The position numbers and the translations under genes were made by a program. Below, in pieces: positions 1 through 8,722 of a stretch of 64,000 bases of DNA. This DNA is from Candidatus Methanoplasma cognatum. GTDB lineage: Archaea > Thermoplasmatota > Thermoplasmata > Methanomassiliicoccales > Methanomethylophilaceae. Below the pieces are notes generated by a model. The model did not search any database. It was not told the origin of the DNA and worked only from the letters and a program-made list of their open reading frames with translations. Position 1 is the first letter of the stretch, and each line of letters opens with the position of its first letter. The DNA is taken from the NCBI GenBank assembly GCA_009777615.1, contig WRLM01000001.1, positions 186,001-250,000 on the forward strand. Direction: 5' to 3'.

Positions 1-2
1 GG

Positions 3-134
3 ATCGCCACGAGCAACAAAAGACTCGCGGACGTATTGGCCTTCGGATCCGACAGGAGGACAGAGATATGCATGAGCATCCTCGGCACAAGGCGCATGGG
101 CAACCTCATCAGGTGCAAGCGCATATTCCCATGA
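3..134 (+). CDS. C-terminal end of an unidentified protein (partial)
   Basis: An open frame enters from the left edge and runs for 43 codons to a TGA at 132-134. The visible tail is basic, with several Arg/Lys and a GTRRMGNL stretch, and I do not recognise the family. It ends one base before the convergent nob1 stop codon, the tight packing expected of a real gene. Its start and main domains lie outside the window, so no function is proposed. Confidence 0.5.
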   Translation: MATSNKRLADVLAFGSDRRTEICMSILGTRRMGNLIRCKRIFP

Positions 135-593
135 TCATCGTTTTCTGTGCGCTTTCATCCCGGAGCCGCAGATCGGGCACTCGTCGATCTTTTCTTTGAA
201 CCACTTTCCGCACCCTATGCACCGGTAGTTCCATTTTTCCACTTTCTTTATCGCGGCCATCCCGACCGGCCTGAAAGGGATCCCCATGATGCGGGACACG
301 TTCTGGATGGAATAGTCGTCTGTAAGTATGGCCCCTCCGGTGTCAAGCGCAAGAGCCAGCACAGTGATGTCAACGGGCGACAGCCTCCCGAGGTCGCCGC
401 TTTTTCTGGCGATTTCGGTCACCTTTTCGACAGATTCCTTTGTGCAGTCGGAGATCCTGAGGAGGTCCCCCCAAAGATCTATCCTCCTGTCGTCATGCTT
501 AGCAAGCTCGTCGACGACGCCGGGAGGACATAGGAACTCCTCATCGGGCAACCCTTCCATCGAAAAAAGCGCCGAACTGTCCAAGATTAGCAT
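135..593 (-). CDS. nob1: Nob1-type PIN endoribonuclease (small-subunit rRNA 3'-end maturation)
   Basis: A 152-residue protein with an N-terminal PIN domain and a C-terminal zinc ribbon, the standard archaeal Nob1 architecture. The metal-binding acidic residues of a PIN nuclease are visible as Asp5, Glu29, Asp75 and Asp92. The ribbon has two CxxC knuckles at Cys125/128 and Cys139/142. Nob1 cuts the 16S rRNA precursor at its mature 3' end in late 30S assembly. Length is normal and the ATG start gives the usual MLILDSSAL beginning. It faces the partial gene at the left edge and appears to be transcribed alone. Confidence 0.93.
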   Translation of the reverse strand: MLILDSSALFSMEGLPDEEFLCPPGVVDELAKHDDRRIDLWGDLLRISDCTKESVEKVTEIARKSGDLGRLSPVDITVLALALDTGGAILTDDYSIQNVSRIMGIPFRPVGMAAIKKVEKWNYRCIGCGKWFKEKIDECPICGSGMKAHRKR

Positions 594-691
594 ACCTAAG
601 CATACGCTAAAGGAGTTATTTATTTTCCTGAAAGGGATTCAAAAATACACATCTCAGACATCAAAAATGCCGTGCTCCGTGGTCAGAGGGA

Positions 692-1231
692 TCAAATAAT
701 GGCTACCATTTGATTCAGGGTCCCGTTGTGGTTTTTTCCCGTCAAGGTAAATCCGCAGGACTCATAATATTCTTTTAATCTGTCTTTGCAGTCTAAGCGT
801 ATCACCTTGCACCCGAACATCTCATTTCCTTTGGAGAATATGTCAAAGGCGCGTTCAATCATCTCTCTCCCGAATCCTTTCTCCGTGCCGTCCGCTTTTG
901 CCAACTGCCCTAAGAGATACGCCTGCGCAACCCCGCGGTCGATGTTCATCTGCATGAGTACGTCTTCCGGGATGCTGTGATGTTCATCAACCGCAAGGCA
1001 TTTGACCGCCAGTGTGAAGAACCCTTTGATAATGTCTACGCCGGGGTCGGTTTCTTCCAGAAACAGATATGTTCTGGAAATACCATTTTTCTCATGCATG
1101 ACCGCAATCCTGTTCAGGAAGTTCTCGGCGGCCGGTTCAGCCGAGCACCTGAATGAAGATAAAAGGGAGCGGAGTTCGCTTTCACTCATCTCTGAGATCA
1201 GAGTGCGAAGTCTGTTGAAGAAACGACTCAC
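692..1231 (-). CDS. GNAT-family acetyltransferase, probable toxin of a two-gene module
   Basis: A 179-residue GNAT protein. The central LLGQLAKAD strand followed by a glycine-containing acetyl-CoA loop (KGFGREMIERAF) and the terminal YYESCGF motif match the layout of TacT-type GNAT toxins, which acetylate charged tRNAs. The GTG start overlaps the stop of the small upstream gene by four bases (GTGA), so the two are translationally coupled. An ordinary metabolic or protein N-acetyltransferase is the alternative; the coupled small acidic partner favours a toxin-antitoxin reading. GNAT membership is clear, the toxin role is inference. Confidence 0.75.
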   Translation of the reverse strand: MSRFFNRLRTLISEMSESELRSLLSSFRCSAEPAAENFLNRIAVMHEKNGISRTYLFLEETDPGVDIIKGFFTLAVKCLAVDEHHSIPEDVLMQMNIDRGVAQAYLLGQLAKADGTEKGFGREMIERAFDIFSKGNEMFGCKVIRLDCKDRLKEYYESCGFTLTGKNHNGTLNQMVAII

Positions 1232-1434
1232 TGGGAACTCTCCTTGTTCTTCTCTGATCTGCGTTTCTCTAAGATCTCTTTCATGATCCTTTCGTCCTCT
1301 TCGAGTTCTTTCATCACATCGTGTTTGGGTACATAGGGTCCTCTCTGTTCCGCGGCTTCGAAAGCTTCCACTAACTTTCGCGCCTTTTCAGGAGTATCTA
1401 TGACCAGCATTTCGTAGAAAGATTCGATCGGCAT
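1228..1434 (-). CDS. Small charged protein, candidate antitoxin of the GNAT
   Basis: A 68-residue protein starting at the ATG of MPIESFYEML. A longer frame upstream is open to 1590, but a TATA-like element (minus strand, about 1465-1475) sits just before the chosen start, giving a nearly leaderless transcript. The N-terminal half looks foldable and the C-terminal half is a charged helix rich in Glu, Lys and Arg, a plausible toxin-wrapping tail. I see no ribbon-helix-helix motif such as the DUF1778 antitoxins that normally accompany TacT toxins. Function is inferred from size, charge and overlap with the GNAT gene. Confidence 0.6.
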   Translation of the reverse strand: MPIESFYEMLVIDTPEKARKLVEAFEAAEQRGPYVPKHDVMKELEEDERIMKEILEKRRSEKNKESSQ

Positions 1435-1608
1435 GTTATTCTTGCCTTTCCGATTGGTATGGGGGTATATATCTTTGCTGAATACAGTCAGCCTAATTGT
1501 TTCATCGAAGCCGCAGACGCACCGATCTATGGATGGCACAGGGGTTTTTTTGTAAAAGGTTCTCCGAAAGCTTATACGGTCAATCCGCAATCAGCGTCCG
1601 AGAGACCG

Positions 1609-2181
1609 ATGGATATCGCCGAAGTTATTCTGATAATGCTCAACGGCCTGTGGCTGTTCATACCCGCAATGCTCCCCAATTCAGCGGCCGCTGCCGTGGG
1701 CGGCGGCGCGAAGATCGACTTCGGAAGGATGTGGAGAGGGAAGAGGATACTCGGAGACGGAAAGACCTGGAGGGGCCTGTTCGGAGGAGGCTTCGCAGGC
1801 GTCCTCATCGGACTTATAATGATCGCCGCCGCGTCCCTGTGGGATTCGGAGAACTACTGGGGTTTCGGGTCATTCTGGGGCAACGTCGGGATATTGTTCT
1901 GTCTTTCATTCGGAGCCATACTGGGGGATCTTATGGGGGCGTTCATAAAAAGAAGGCTCGGAATGGAAAGAGGCCAGAAAGCGCCCGTGCTGGATCAGTA
2001 TGATTTCGTGTTCGGAGCCTTTCTGGTAACGGCCGTGTTCTTCCCCGGTTGGGTGTACTCGATGTTCATCGAAGGTTGGCACATAGCGGCGTTGATATTC
2101 ATACTGGCACTTATGTTCGTCATACACAGAGGCGTTAATATAATAGGATATAAACTCGGTTTCAAGAAGGAACCCTGGTGA
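1609..2181 (+). CDS. carS: CDP-archaeol synthase
   Basis: A 190-residue integral membrane protein that would activate unsaturated archaetidic acid with CTP, the step after the two prenyl-ether transfers in archaeal lipid synthesis. Several hydrophobic helices are evident. The signature region contains a KRILGDGKTWRG loop and a later KRRLGMERGQ...LDQYDFVFGA stretch, which resembles the CDP-diglyceride synthase motif with its acidic pair. The start chosen is MDIAEV, since upstream residues in the open frame are poorly hydrophobic and overlap the divergent promoter region. It is followed at 4 bases by pyrE. The two preceding pathway enzymes are at 53992-55541. Confidence 0.88.
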   Translation: MDIAEVILIMLNGLWLFIPAMLPNSAAAAVGGGAKIDFGRMWRGKRILGDGKTWRGLFGGGFAGVLIGLIMIAAASLWDSENYWGFGSFWGNVGILFCLSFGAILGDLMGAFIKRRLGMERGQKAPVLDQYDFVFGAFLVTAVFFPGWVYSMFIEGWHIAALIFILALMFVIHRGVNIIGYKLGFKKEPW

Positions 2182-2185
2182 TAAG

Positions 2186-2719
2186 ATGAGCGAGATTTCA
2201 AGAGCACTTGAGGAATGCGGGGCGCTTCAGTACGGGGAGTTCACGCTGGCGTCCGGAGCGAAGAGCGATTACTACATTAACATAAAGAAAGCGAGCACTA
2301 ACCCGAAAGTGCTCTATCTGATATCCCAGCTCATGGCTGAGAAGTTGCAGACCGAGAACCTGCGTCCTGACAGAATAGCCGGGGTGGTCCTCGGATCCAT
2401 ACCGCTGGCGGCCGCACTCTCAATGGCGACCGGCATCCCGTATGTCATGGTCAGGAAGGAGCAGAAGGACCACGGCACAAAGGAGCTGATAGAAGGGGAT
2501 ATTGAGCCGGGGGACAGGGTGCTCGTGGTGGAGGATGTGATAACCACCGCAGGTTCCAGCATCAAGGCCATATCTCTCCTGAGGGAGAGCGGTGCGGCCG
2601 TCAGCGACGTACTGACCGTGGTGGACAGAGAAGGCGGCGGGAAAGAGAGCCTGGAAAAGATAGGGGTTTCGCTAATATCCCTTGTAAAGGGTTCAGAAAT
2701 CGTGAAGGGAAGGAAATGA
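2186..2719 (+). CDS. pyrE: Orotate phosphoribosyltransferase
   Basis: A 177-residue type I phosphoribosyltransferase that converts orotate and PRPP to OMP in pyrimidine synthesis. The PRPP-binding loop VLVVEDVITTAGSS is present near residue 115, and the flexible catalytic loop region VRKEQKDHGT precedes it. Length and start are normal for the archaeal enzyme. It sits 4 bases after carS and overlaps the uracil-DNA glycosylase gene by four bases (ATGA), so the three plus the HAD gene form one operon. Confidence 0.93.
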   Translation: MSEISRALEECGALQYGEFTLASGAKSDYYINIKKASTNPKVLYLISQLMAEKLQTENLRPDRIAGVVLGSIPLAAALSMATGIPYVMVRKEQKDHGTKELIEGDIEPGDRVLVVEDVITTAGSSIKAISLLRESGAAVSDVLTVVDREGGGKESLEKIGVSLISLVKGSEIVKGRK

Positions 2720-3252
2720 GACCAGACCCTGACTGCAGATTGTGCGGGCTTTGCGAGCTCCGCACGAAGATCGTCCTCCCGAGCGGAGATCTGAATTCTC
2801 CCGTGGTGTTCGTAGGCGAGGCCCCCGGGGAGAGGGAGGACATTCTCGGGAGACCATTCGTGGGGAGGTCGGGAAAGCTTCTGGACGCGATAATGGAAGA
2901 GGAAGGAGTGGACCGATCGAAAGTGATGATCACCAACACGGTCAAGTGCCGCCCTCCTGACAACAGGGACCCGACGAAAGAGGAGATGGAGGCATGCCGC
3001 CCGTTCCTGGATCACGAATTATCGGGGAGGAAGGTCATCATCGGTCTGGGGAAATCGGCGTGCCGCGACCTTTTAGGCTATGAAGGAAAGATGTCCGCCA
3101 TAGCGAACACGAAGATGTCGATAAAGATCATGGGGAAAGATGTTCTGTTCATACCGACATATCATCCTGCGGCCTGCATATACAGCAGAGAGTCCAGAGA
3201 CGCGCTCAGGACAACAATGAGGATCCTGAGGGAAGAGTACCTGGAGGGATGA
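2716..3252 (+). CDS. Family 4 uracil-DNA glycosylase (Fe-S)
   Basis: A 178-residue type 4 uracil-DNA glycosylase, which removes uracil arising from cytosine deamination. Visible features are the N-terminal CxxCxxC region for the iron-sulfur cluster with further Cys at NTVKCRPP and EACRPF, the catalytic GEAPGxxE motif, and a C-terminal TYHPAA motif corresponding to the substrate-binding His loop. The start overlaps pyrE by ATGA. The family is well represented in archaea and thermophilic bacteria. Confidence in the family is high; damage specificity beyond uracil is not determinable here. Confidence 0.92.
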   Translation: MRPDPDCRLCGLCELRTKIVLPSGDLNSPVVFVGEAPGEREDILGRPFVGRSGKLLDAIMEEEGVDRSKVMITNTVKCRPPDNRDPTKEEMEACRPFLDHELSGRKVIIGLGKSACRDLLGYEGKMSAIANTKMSIKIMGKDVLFIPTYHPAACIYSRESRDALRTTMRILREEYLEG

Positions 3253-3253
3253 G

Positions 3254-4042
3254 TTGAGACCTTCCGGGCTGATGATAGACATGGACGGTACCATCTACAA
3301 AGGCGGAGACGTCATACCCGGAGCAAAAGAGTTCACAGAATTCCTCACCGAAGAGAAGATACCGTTCGTCTTTCTGACCAACAATTCTTCGCATACGAGG
3401 GAATACTATTTCGATAAGCTGAGGTCGATGGGATTCGGCATCGGCAAAGAGCGCATCCTCACTTCGACCATAGCCACGGCCAGATTCATCAGGGAAAGGA
3501 GGGCCGGAAAGAGGGCGTTCGTTATTGCGGCCCCGGATGTGGCCAAAGAGATAGAGGATCTCGGGATCGCAAGCGATGATGAAGACCCGGACATAGTCCT
3601 TCTGACTTTCGACAGGACCATCACCTTTGACAAGATCAACAAGGCATATCACCACATAATGAACGGCGCCGAACTGATAGCCACCCACCCGGACGACCTG
3701 TGCCCGACGGAGGATTCGTATGACGTGGATATAGGGCAGTTCATCCGTATGCTCTCTTACCTCACAGGAACAACCCCAGTGATCATCGGCAAGCCGAGCG
3801 GGCTGATGCTGGAGATGGCCGCAGGCGAGATGGGAGTCGAGAAGAACAATACAATGATGATAGGCGACCGGTTGTATACGGACATGAAGATGGCATCCAA
3901 TGCCGGTATCGCCTCCGTTCTGGTGCTCACCGGCGAGGCCAAGGCGTCCGACCTCGAGGATATGGAAACAAAGCCAACGCATGTCATAGGGTCGGTGGCC
4001 GACATGCCGGAACTCCTGCGGAGGATAAGCAATACGGAGTGA
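3254..4042 (+). CDS. HAD-superfamily phosphatase, NagD/phosphoglycolate-phosphatase-like
   Basis: A 262-residue HAD hydrolase with the nucleophile motif IDMDGTI (Asp9, Asp11), a C2-type cap, and a C-terminal GKPSGLM...MIGDRLYTDMKMA segment carrying the catalytic Lys and acidic metal ligands. This is the layout of the NagD/4-nitrophenylphosphatase group. It begins at a TTG one base after the glycosylase stop; the first ATG would cut the beta strand that carries the nucleophile. The substrate cannot be told from sequence; phosphoglycolate or nucleotide monophosphates are typical for the group. Confidence 0.85.
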   Translation: MRPSGLMIDMDGTIYKGGDVIPGAKEFTEFLTEEKIPFVFLTNNSSHTREYYFDKLRSMGFGIGKERILTSTIATARFIRERRAGKRAFVIAAPDVAKEIEDLGIASDDEDPDIVLLTFDRTITFDKINKAYHHIMNGAELIATHPDDLCPTEDSYDVDIGQFIRMLSYLTGTTPVIIGKPSGLMLEMAAGEMGVEKNNTMMIGDRLYTDMKMASNAGIASVLVLTGEAKASDLEDMETKPTHVIGSVADMPELLRRISNTE

Positions 4043-4055
4043 GGGAGGGGAAACT

Positions 4056-4088
4056 GGCGCGAGATTAGATATATATACGATTCTCGCC
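4056..4088 (+). promoter_or_regulatory. TATA box flanked by an inverted repeat, upstream of the VOC gene
   Basis: A strong archaeal TATA element (agatatatatac, about 4066-4078) lies 35-45 bases before the VOC start at 4112. It is bracketed by an imperfect inverted repeat, GGCGCGAGA at 4056-4064 and TTCTCGCC at 4081-4088. A dyad around the TATA box is a common arrangement for a repressor operator. The regulator is unknown. Confidence 0.5.
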
Positions 4089-4111
4089 CTGGCTCAGCAA
4101 GTGAGTCCATT

Positions 4112-4597
4112 ATGAAGTTTCACAGCCCAATGATCATCGTCGCAGACATAGAGAAGAGCAAGAATTTTTACAAAGACGTCCTAAGCGAGACAATATCGCT
4201 GGATCTGGGCGCATATGTCGTCATGGGCGGTTTCGCTATGATGGCACGGGACACGTGGAAAGAGCAGACAAAAGACAGCCTCGTTCCGGATAAAAACACC
4301 GCACGCTGTTTCGAACTTTATTTCGAGGAGAGCAGATTCGACGACTTCGTCGCGGGGTTGCAAAAGAACACCGAGGTCAGAGGGTTCCAGCCGCTCACCG
4401 AGGCGCCATGGGGGCAGCGTACCGTCCGTTTCCTCGACCCCGACGGCCATGTGGTCGAAGTATCGGAGCCGATGGATGAAGTGGTCAAGAGGTTGCTCGC
4501 GTCCGGCATGACCCCGCAAGAGGTCTCCGAAAAATCGATGATGCCCATCGAGTTCGTGTTGGAGTGCGAGGCGGAGCGCGGCAAAGCCAAGCGATGA
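4112..4597 (+). CDS. Glyoxalase/dioxygenase (VOC) superfamily protein
   Basis: A 161-residue protein with one VOC-type beta-alpha-beta-beta-beta unit at each end, opening with MIIVADIEKSKNFYKDVL and closing the fold with FLDPDGHVVEVSEPMD, where a C-terminal metal-ligand Glu is retained. A helical extension of about 35 residues follows. Members act as glyoxalases, dioxygenases or antibiotic-binding proteins, and the substrate cannot be assigned. It has its own TATA box and overlaps the next gene by ATGA, so the two are cotranscribed. Confidence 0.8.
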   Translation: MKFHSPMIIVADIEKSKNFYKDVLSETISLDLGAYVVMGGFAMMARDTWKEQTKDSLVPDKNTARCFELYFEESRFDDFVAGLQKNTEVRGFQPLTEAPWGQRTVRFLDPDGHVVEVSEPMDEVVKRLLASGMTPQEVSEKSMMPIEFVLECEAERGKAKR

Positions 4598-4986
4598 CGG
4601 GGGACAGGTTCATGGGCTATCCGTGGTTAGAAGAGTACTGCGTGTCGAAAAAAGGCGCGGCAAAGGAGCTCAAAGAGGAATGGGGAGCGATAAGGTACAC
4701 AGTCGGCGGTAAAATGTTCGCAATGCAGGGCAACGACGGCACGGGCAGACCGATAATAACGTTGAAACTGGTGCCCGCGGAAGGACTTCTTCTTCGCGGA
4801 CAATATGAGGACATCACGGCAGGATACTATATGAACAAAGACCATTGGAACTCCCTCTACCTCGACGGCTCTGTGCCAGAGGATGTCCTTCGGGACATGA
4901 TCGACAAGTCTTATGCGATCCTTTTTGACTCGCTGCCAAAGAAAGTTCAGAATGAAATAAAACAAGCCGCGCACCTCAAACCATGA
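4594..4986 (+). CDS. MmcQ/YjbR-family protein
   Basis: A 130-residue protein of the MmcQ/YjbR fold, recognised from the YPWLEEYCVSKKGAAKE opening, the KMFAMQGND central strand, and the C-terminal MIDKSYAILFDSLPKK segment. Members have a double-wing fold thought to bind DNA, without a known enzymatic role. The start at 4594 overlaps the VOC stop as ATGA; an alternative ATG at 4612 (MGYPWLEE) would give a more typical N terminus. Cotranscription with the VOC gene is clear from the overlap. Confidence 0.75.
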   Translation: MTGDRFMGYPWLEEYCVSKKGAAKELKEEWGAIRYTVGGKMFAMQGNDGTGRPIITLKLVPAEGLLLRGQYEDITAGYYMNKDHWNSLYLDGSVPEDVLRDMIDKSYAILFDSLPKKVQNEIKQAAHLKP

Positions 4987-5021
4987 GTCCAGGAGGACAT
5001 CAGCGGGCTTTTCCTGGGTTG

Positions 5022-5068
5022 TATTTAAATATCGCGCTTGCGTTATTATATTTCGTTCGTGCGCGAAC
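5022..5068 (+). promoter_or_regulatory. smc: Promoter region of smc with a downstream palindrome
   Basis: Two TATA-like elements precede smc: tatttaaatat at about 5022-5032 and ttattatatttcg at about 5043-5053. A 14-base dyad, GTTCGTGCGCGAAC at 5055-5068, lies directly after the second. The dyad could be an operator or a hairpin in the 5' leader. No other signal is visible before the GTG start at 5127. Confidence 0.45.
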
Positions 5069-5126
5069 AATGGGATGCATTCGGAGTGTAAAGCTTGCGT
5101 TTGCCCTTTGAAAAGGGGTCAATGAC

Positions 5127-8100
5127 GTGTACTTGAAGCAAGTAGAACTAGAGAACTTCAAATCATTCGGAGGGAAACTTATGATACCTCTGATGGAAGG
5201 CTACATGGCAGTCACGGGACCGAATGGCTCCGGGAAATCGAACATCACGGATGCGATCCTTTTTGTGCTCGGACCTAAGAGCTCCAAGGCCATAAGGGCC
5301 GGAAAACTCACCGACCTGATATTCGACGGCGGGAAGTCGAAGGGCAAGGCGGGATTCATGAAAGTTTCCCTAGTATTCGACAACTCGGACAGAATGATGC
5401 CTTGGGACGACGACGTCGTCCGTCTCACCAGGCACGTCAAGATAACGGACGACGGGAAGGATTACGTTTCGTACTTTTACATCAACGACAGAAAATCGTC
5501 GCTGACTGAGTTCGACGGTCTCCTCACCAAGGCGAGGATAAGCGCCGACGGCTACAACATGGTGCAGCAGGGAGACGTCACAAGGATCGTGCAGATGGGC
5601 AACATGGAGAGAAGGAGGGTCCTGGACGCGATATCCGGGATAGCAAGCTACGACGCAGACATAGAGAAAGCGAGAGGGGAGCGTCAGGAAGCAGAACTCA
5701 ACATGGAAAGGATCAAGATCGTCGTCGAAGAACTGGAGAAGCAGATCGAGAAACTGGAGAAGGACAAGGAAGATGCGAAGAAGTACATCCAGACCCAGGG
5801 CCTTTTAGAGATGGCAAAAGCGCAATCCGTCCACAGGCAGATGCAGATAGAGGAGGCAAAGCTGGAAGGACTGGCCGAGCAGATAGCCTCGATCATTAAC
5901 GAGATCCAGAAATTGAACGAGAAGAAGGAATCGCTGAAGAGGGAATACGCAGAGAACGAGATAGCCGTCAAAGCGAAAGAGAAAGAGATAGAGGACCGTG
6001 TCGGGCCGGAGTACAAAGAGATCAAGGGCAAGATAGAGAAGGCCAAGATCGACATGGCAATGGAGAAGGACCGCGCCGAGCGCGCCGAAGAGGACATTGA
6101 AGATCAGGAGTCGGTCAAAGAAGGGCTCGAAAGATCCCTGGGAGAGATCCTGGACGAGCACAAGGGTCTGTCGGCATCGCTTTCAGCCGTCGCCGAACAG
6201 CTCGAAGGCCGCGAAAAGGAACTGGCCGCCGCAAAGACGGAAGACGCAAAGATCAGCGAGGAGATGTCCAAACACGGAGGGGAGCATACAAAACTCCAGA
6301 ACAGGCTCAATGAACTGGAGGCTCTCATCGATTCAAACGAAGAGGCGGAACACGAAGCGGGGATTGCCGCAGCCAAAGCTTTGGCAATAGCGGAAGAGCT
6401 CAAAAGATCCAAGGCCGCGCTTGACGAAAGGCTCCAATCCGCCGATTTCGATATCAAAGATGCGGAGTGGAACCTGAAAGAGGTGAAGCAGGAAGCCGGT
6501 CCGATGGGCGGGACCGATGAGATATCTAAAAAGATAATCGAAGCCAAGAGGAGAGAGGCCGAGCTGGAAAAGCAGGAGTCGGAGCTCAAGGAGGCGATCA
6601 GAAGATTGGATTCCCAGTACAGCGAGCTCATGGCCGAAAAGAAGGTCTCCAACAGGATCAACAAAGGGGACGAAGCGACCGATGCGATAATCGAGCTCAG
6701 GAATAAAGGCATGGCGACCGGAATCCACGGAACTGTCCAGGAGCTTGCCACTGTCCAGCCGGGTTACGAGACGGCCCTGTCGGTGGCCGCCGGAGGGAAG
6801 ATGAGGGCCATCGTCGTCAGCGACGACCAGGTGGCATCAGACTGCATATCATATCTCAAAAAGGAGAAGCTGGGCAGGGTGACGTTCCTGCCGTTGAACA
6901 AGATGATGAGCGGCAAGCCCAGGGCTAAGGCGATAATGACCGTCAAGCAGACGGAAGGATACGCCACTGACCTCATTGATTTCGATCAGAAATACACGGA
7001 CGTGTTCTGGTATGTGTTCCAGGATACCATGGTGGTCAATACGATAGCGGAAGCGAGAACGCTCATGGGAGGCGTCAGGCTGGTTACCAAGAGCGGGGAG
7101 CTCCTTGAAGCATCGGGCGCGATGACAGGCGGAACTCTGAGCCCGCAGAGCGTGCTGAAATTCGGCGCGGCGTCGGAATCTAAGCTCGACGAAGTAAGTT
7201 CAAAACTGAGGGCGGCCAACGATTCGATGGACCACCTCAGATCCAAACTGAAAGAACTGCGGGACAGCATCCGCGCTATGGACGACGAGATGAGGAAACT
7301 GTCCAGCGCAGGCATGGGCGCCCAGGCACAGATCGGACAGCTCACGGCGAAGATATCCGAGCTGAAGAGGTCCAGGCAGCAGCTTGCGGATGAGCTTACG
7401 GCAAAGAAGAACGAGTGCGGCGCTGCGGAGAAGCAGCAATCAGATCTTAAATTGAATCTGGACAAGATATCCGCCTCCCTGGCCGCGCTGAGGGATGAAA
7501 GGACAGCCGTCAGAGAAAGGATCACGGCGATCGCTCCGGCGGAGATGCAGGAAAGGATACAGAGAGTAAGGGACAGCGTATACGGGCTTTCGAACGAGGT
7601 ATCGGACCTGCGCTCGCAGAAGAATTCTCTTGAGACGGAGATATCGGGTCTCAACAAGCAGCGCGAATCCCTTGAAAAGCAGATGAGGTCCGCTGAAAAG
7701 AAGATCGGGGAAAGCAGAGAACAAATAACCGCCCACGAGAAAGAGATAGAGAGGATAACCATCGAGCTTGATGCCCTCAGAAGGATCGAGAGCGAGATGG
7801 AAAAGGGCATAGAAGGGCTGAGGGACGAGAAGGACGCCCTGGTGGAAAAAGGATTCAAACTGAACAGCGAAAAGGACTCCGTTCAGGATAAGATAGAGGT
7901 CAAGGACGGGATGAAACTGTCCAACGAAGCTCAGGTCAACATCGCCAAAGAGAACCTGGCCCAGATAAAGGCGGAGATGGCGGAGATAAGGATACAGGTG
8001 GAACTCCCCATTCCTTCGGAAGAGGAGATAAAACGCACCATAAGGTCTTGCGAAGGTATCCTTTCCAGGATAGGCAACGTGAACCTCCGCGCGATCGAAG

Positions 8101-8717
8101 ATTACGAAGAACGCAAGACCAGGTACGACGGCCTGATGGCCGACATCGGAAAACTCAAGAATCAGATAAAGGAGCTCAGCGATCTAACCGATTCCCTGAA
8201 CTCGCAGAAGAAGGGGCTGTTCATGCAGTCCTATGACGCGGTGAACAAGAACTTCAAGCAGATATACGAGCAACTCTCCGGCGGAGGGGAAGCGTTCATG
8301 GGCCTTGAGAACGAGGACGACCCCTTCCTGGGAGGGCTGACGATAAACGCAAAGCCCAAGAACGGCAAGCTGCTGAGACTGGAAGCGCTCTCCGGAGGAG
8401 AGAAGTCCCTGACGGCGCTGGCGTTCATCTTCGCGATCCAAGAATATCAGCCGTCGCCGTTCTACGTGCTGGACGAAGTGGACATGTTCCTGGATTCGGT
8501 GAACGCGGAGATGGTGGCGAAGAGGATCAAAGAGAGCTCGGGCAGGGCTCAGTTCATACAGGTGTCCTTAAGGAAAGTGACACTGGCAACGGCCGATCAC
8601 CTGATCGGGGTGACTAGGCCGCCGTCCGGCATAAGCAAGGTCATAATGCAGCCGGACCTCGCAGAGGTATCAAGATACGAAGAAGAAATTCTTAGAAAAC
8701 AGGAAACGGAAACTTAA
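5127..8717 (+). CDS. smc: Chromosome segregation ATPase SMC
   Basis: A full-length 1196-residue SMC. The N-terminal Walker A GPNGSGKSN is at residues 31-39. Long coiled coils follow, broken near residues 520-680 by the hinge (GIHGTVQEL... and EASGAMTGG). The C-terminal head has the signature LSGGEKSL near 1088 and Walker B FYVLDEVDMFLD near 1111. It forms the ring that compacts and segregates the chromosome with ScpA and ScpB, encoded 5 bases and then 1 base downstream. The GTG start gives MYLKQVELENFKSFG, the expected first strand. Confidence 0.97.
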   Translation: MYLKQVELENFKSFGGKLMIPLMEGYMAVTGPNGSGKSNITDAILFVLGPKSSKAIRAGKLTDLIFDGGKSKGKAGFMKVSLVFDNSDRMMPWDDDVVRLTRHVKITDDGKDYVSYFYINDRKSSLTEFDGLLTKARISADGYNMVQQGDVTRIVQMGNMERRRVLDAISGIASYDADIEKARGERQEAELNMERIKIVVEELEKQIEKLEKDKEDAKKYIQTQGLLEMAKAQSVHRQMQIEEAKLEGLAEQIASIINEIQKLNEKKESLKREYAENEIAVKAKEKEIEDRVGPEYKEIKGKIEKAKIDMAMEKDRAERAEEDIEDQESVKEGLERSLGEILDEHKGLSASLSAVAEQLEGREKELAAAKTEDAKISEEMSKHGGEHTKLQNRLNELEALIDSNEEAEHEAGIAAAKALAIAEELKRSKAALDERLQSADFDIKDAEWNLKEVKQEAGPMGGTDEISKKIIEAKRREAELEKQESELKEAIRRLDSQYSELMAEKKVSNRINKGDEATDAIIELRNKGMATGIHGTVQELATVQPGYETALSVAAGGKMRAIVVSDDQVASDCISYLKKEKLGRVTFLPLNKMMSGKPRAKAIMTVKQTEGYATDLIDFDQKYTDVFWYVFQDTMVVNTIAEARTLMGGVRLVTKSGELLEASGAMTGGTLSPQSVLKFGAASESKLDEVSSKLRAANDSMDHLRSKLKELRDSIRAMDDEMRKLSSAGMGAQAQIGQLTAKISELKRSRQQLADELTAKKNECGAAEKQQSDLKLNLDKISASLAALRDERTAVRERITAIAPAEMQERIQRVRDSVYGLSNEVSDLRSQKNSLETEISGLNKQRESLEKQMRSAEKKIGESREQITAHEKEIERITIELDALRRIESEMEKGIEGLRDEKDALVEKGFKLNSEKDSVQDKIEVKDGMKLSNEAQVNIAKENLAQIKAEMAEIRIQVELPIPSEEEIKRTIRSCEGILSRIGNVNLRAIEDYEERKTRYDGLMADIGKLKNQIKELSDLTDSLNSQKKGLFMQSYDAVNKNFKQIYEQLSGGGEAFMGLENEDDPFLGGLTINAKPKNGKLLRLEALSGGEKSLTALAFIFAIQEYQPSPFYVLDEVDMFLDSVNAEMVAKRIKESSGRAQFIQVSLRKVTLATADHLIGVTRPPSGISKVIMQPDLAEVSRYEEEILRKQETET

Positions 8718-8722
8718 AAAAG

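Noticed and set aside
5201-8441. Long antisense frames opposite smc
   Set aside because: They arise from the coiled-coil codon bias of smc and have low-complexity translations.
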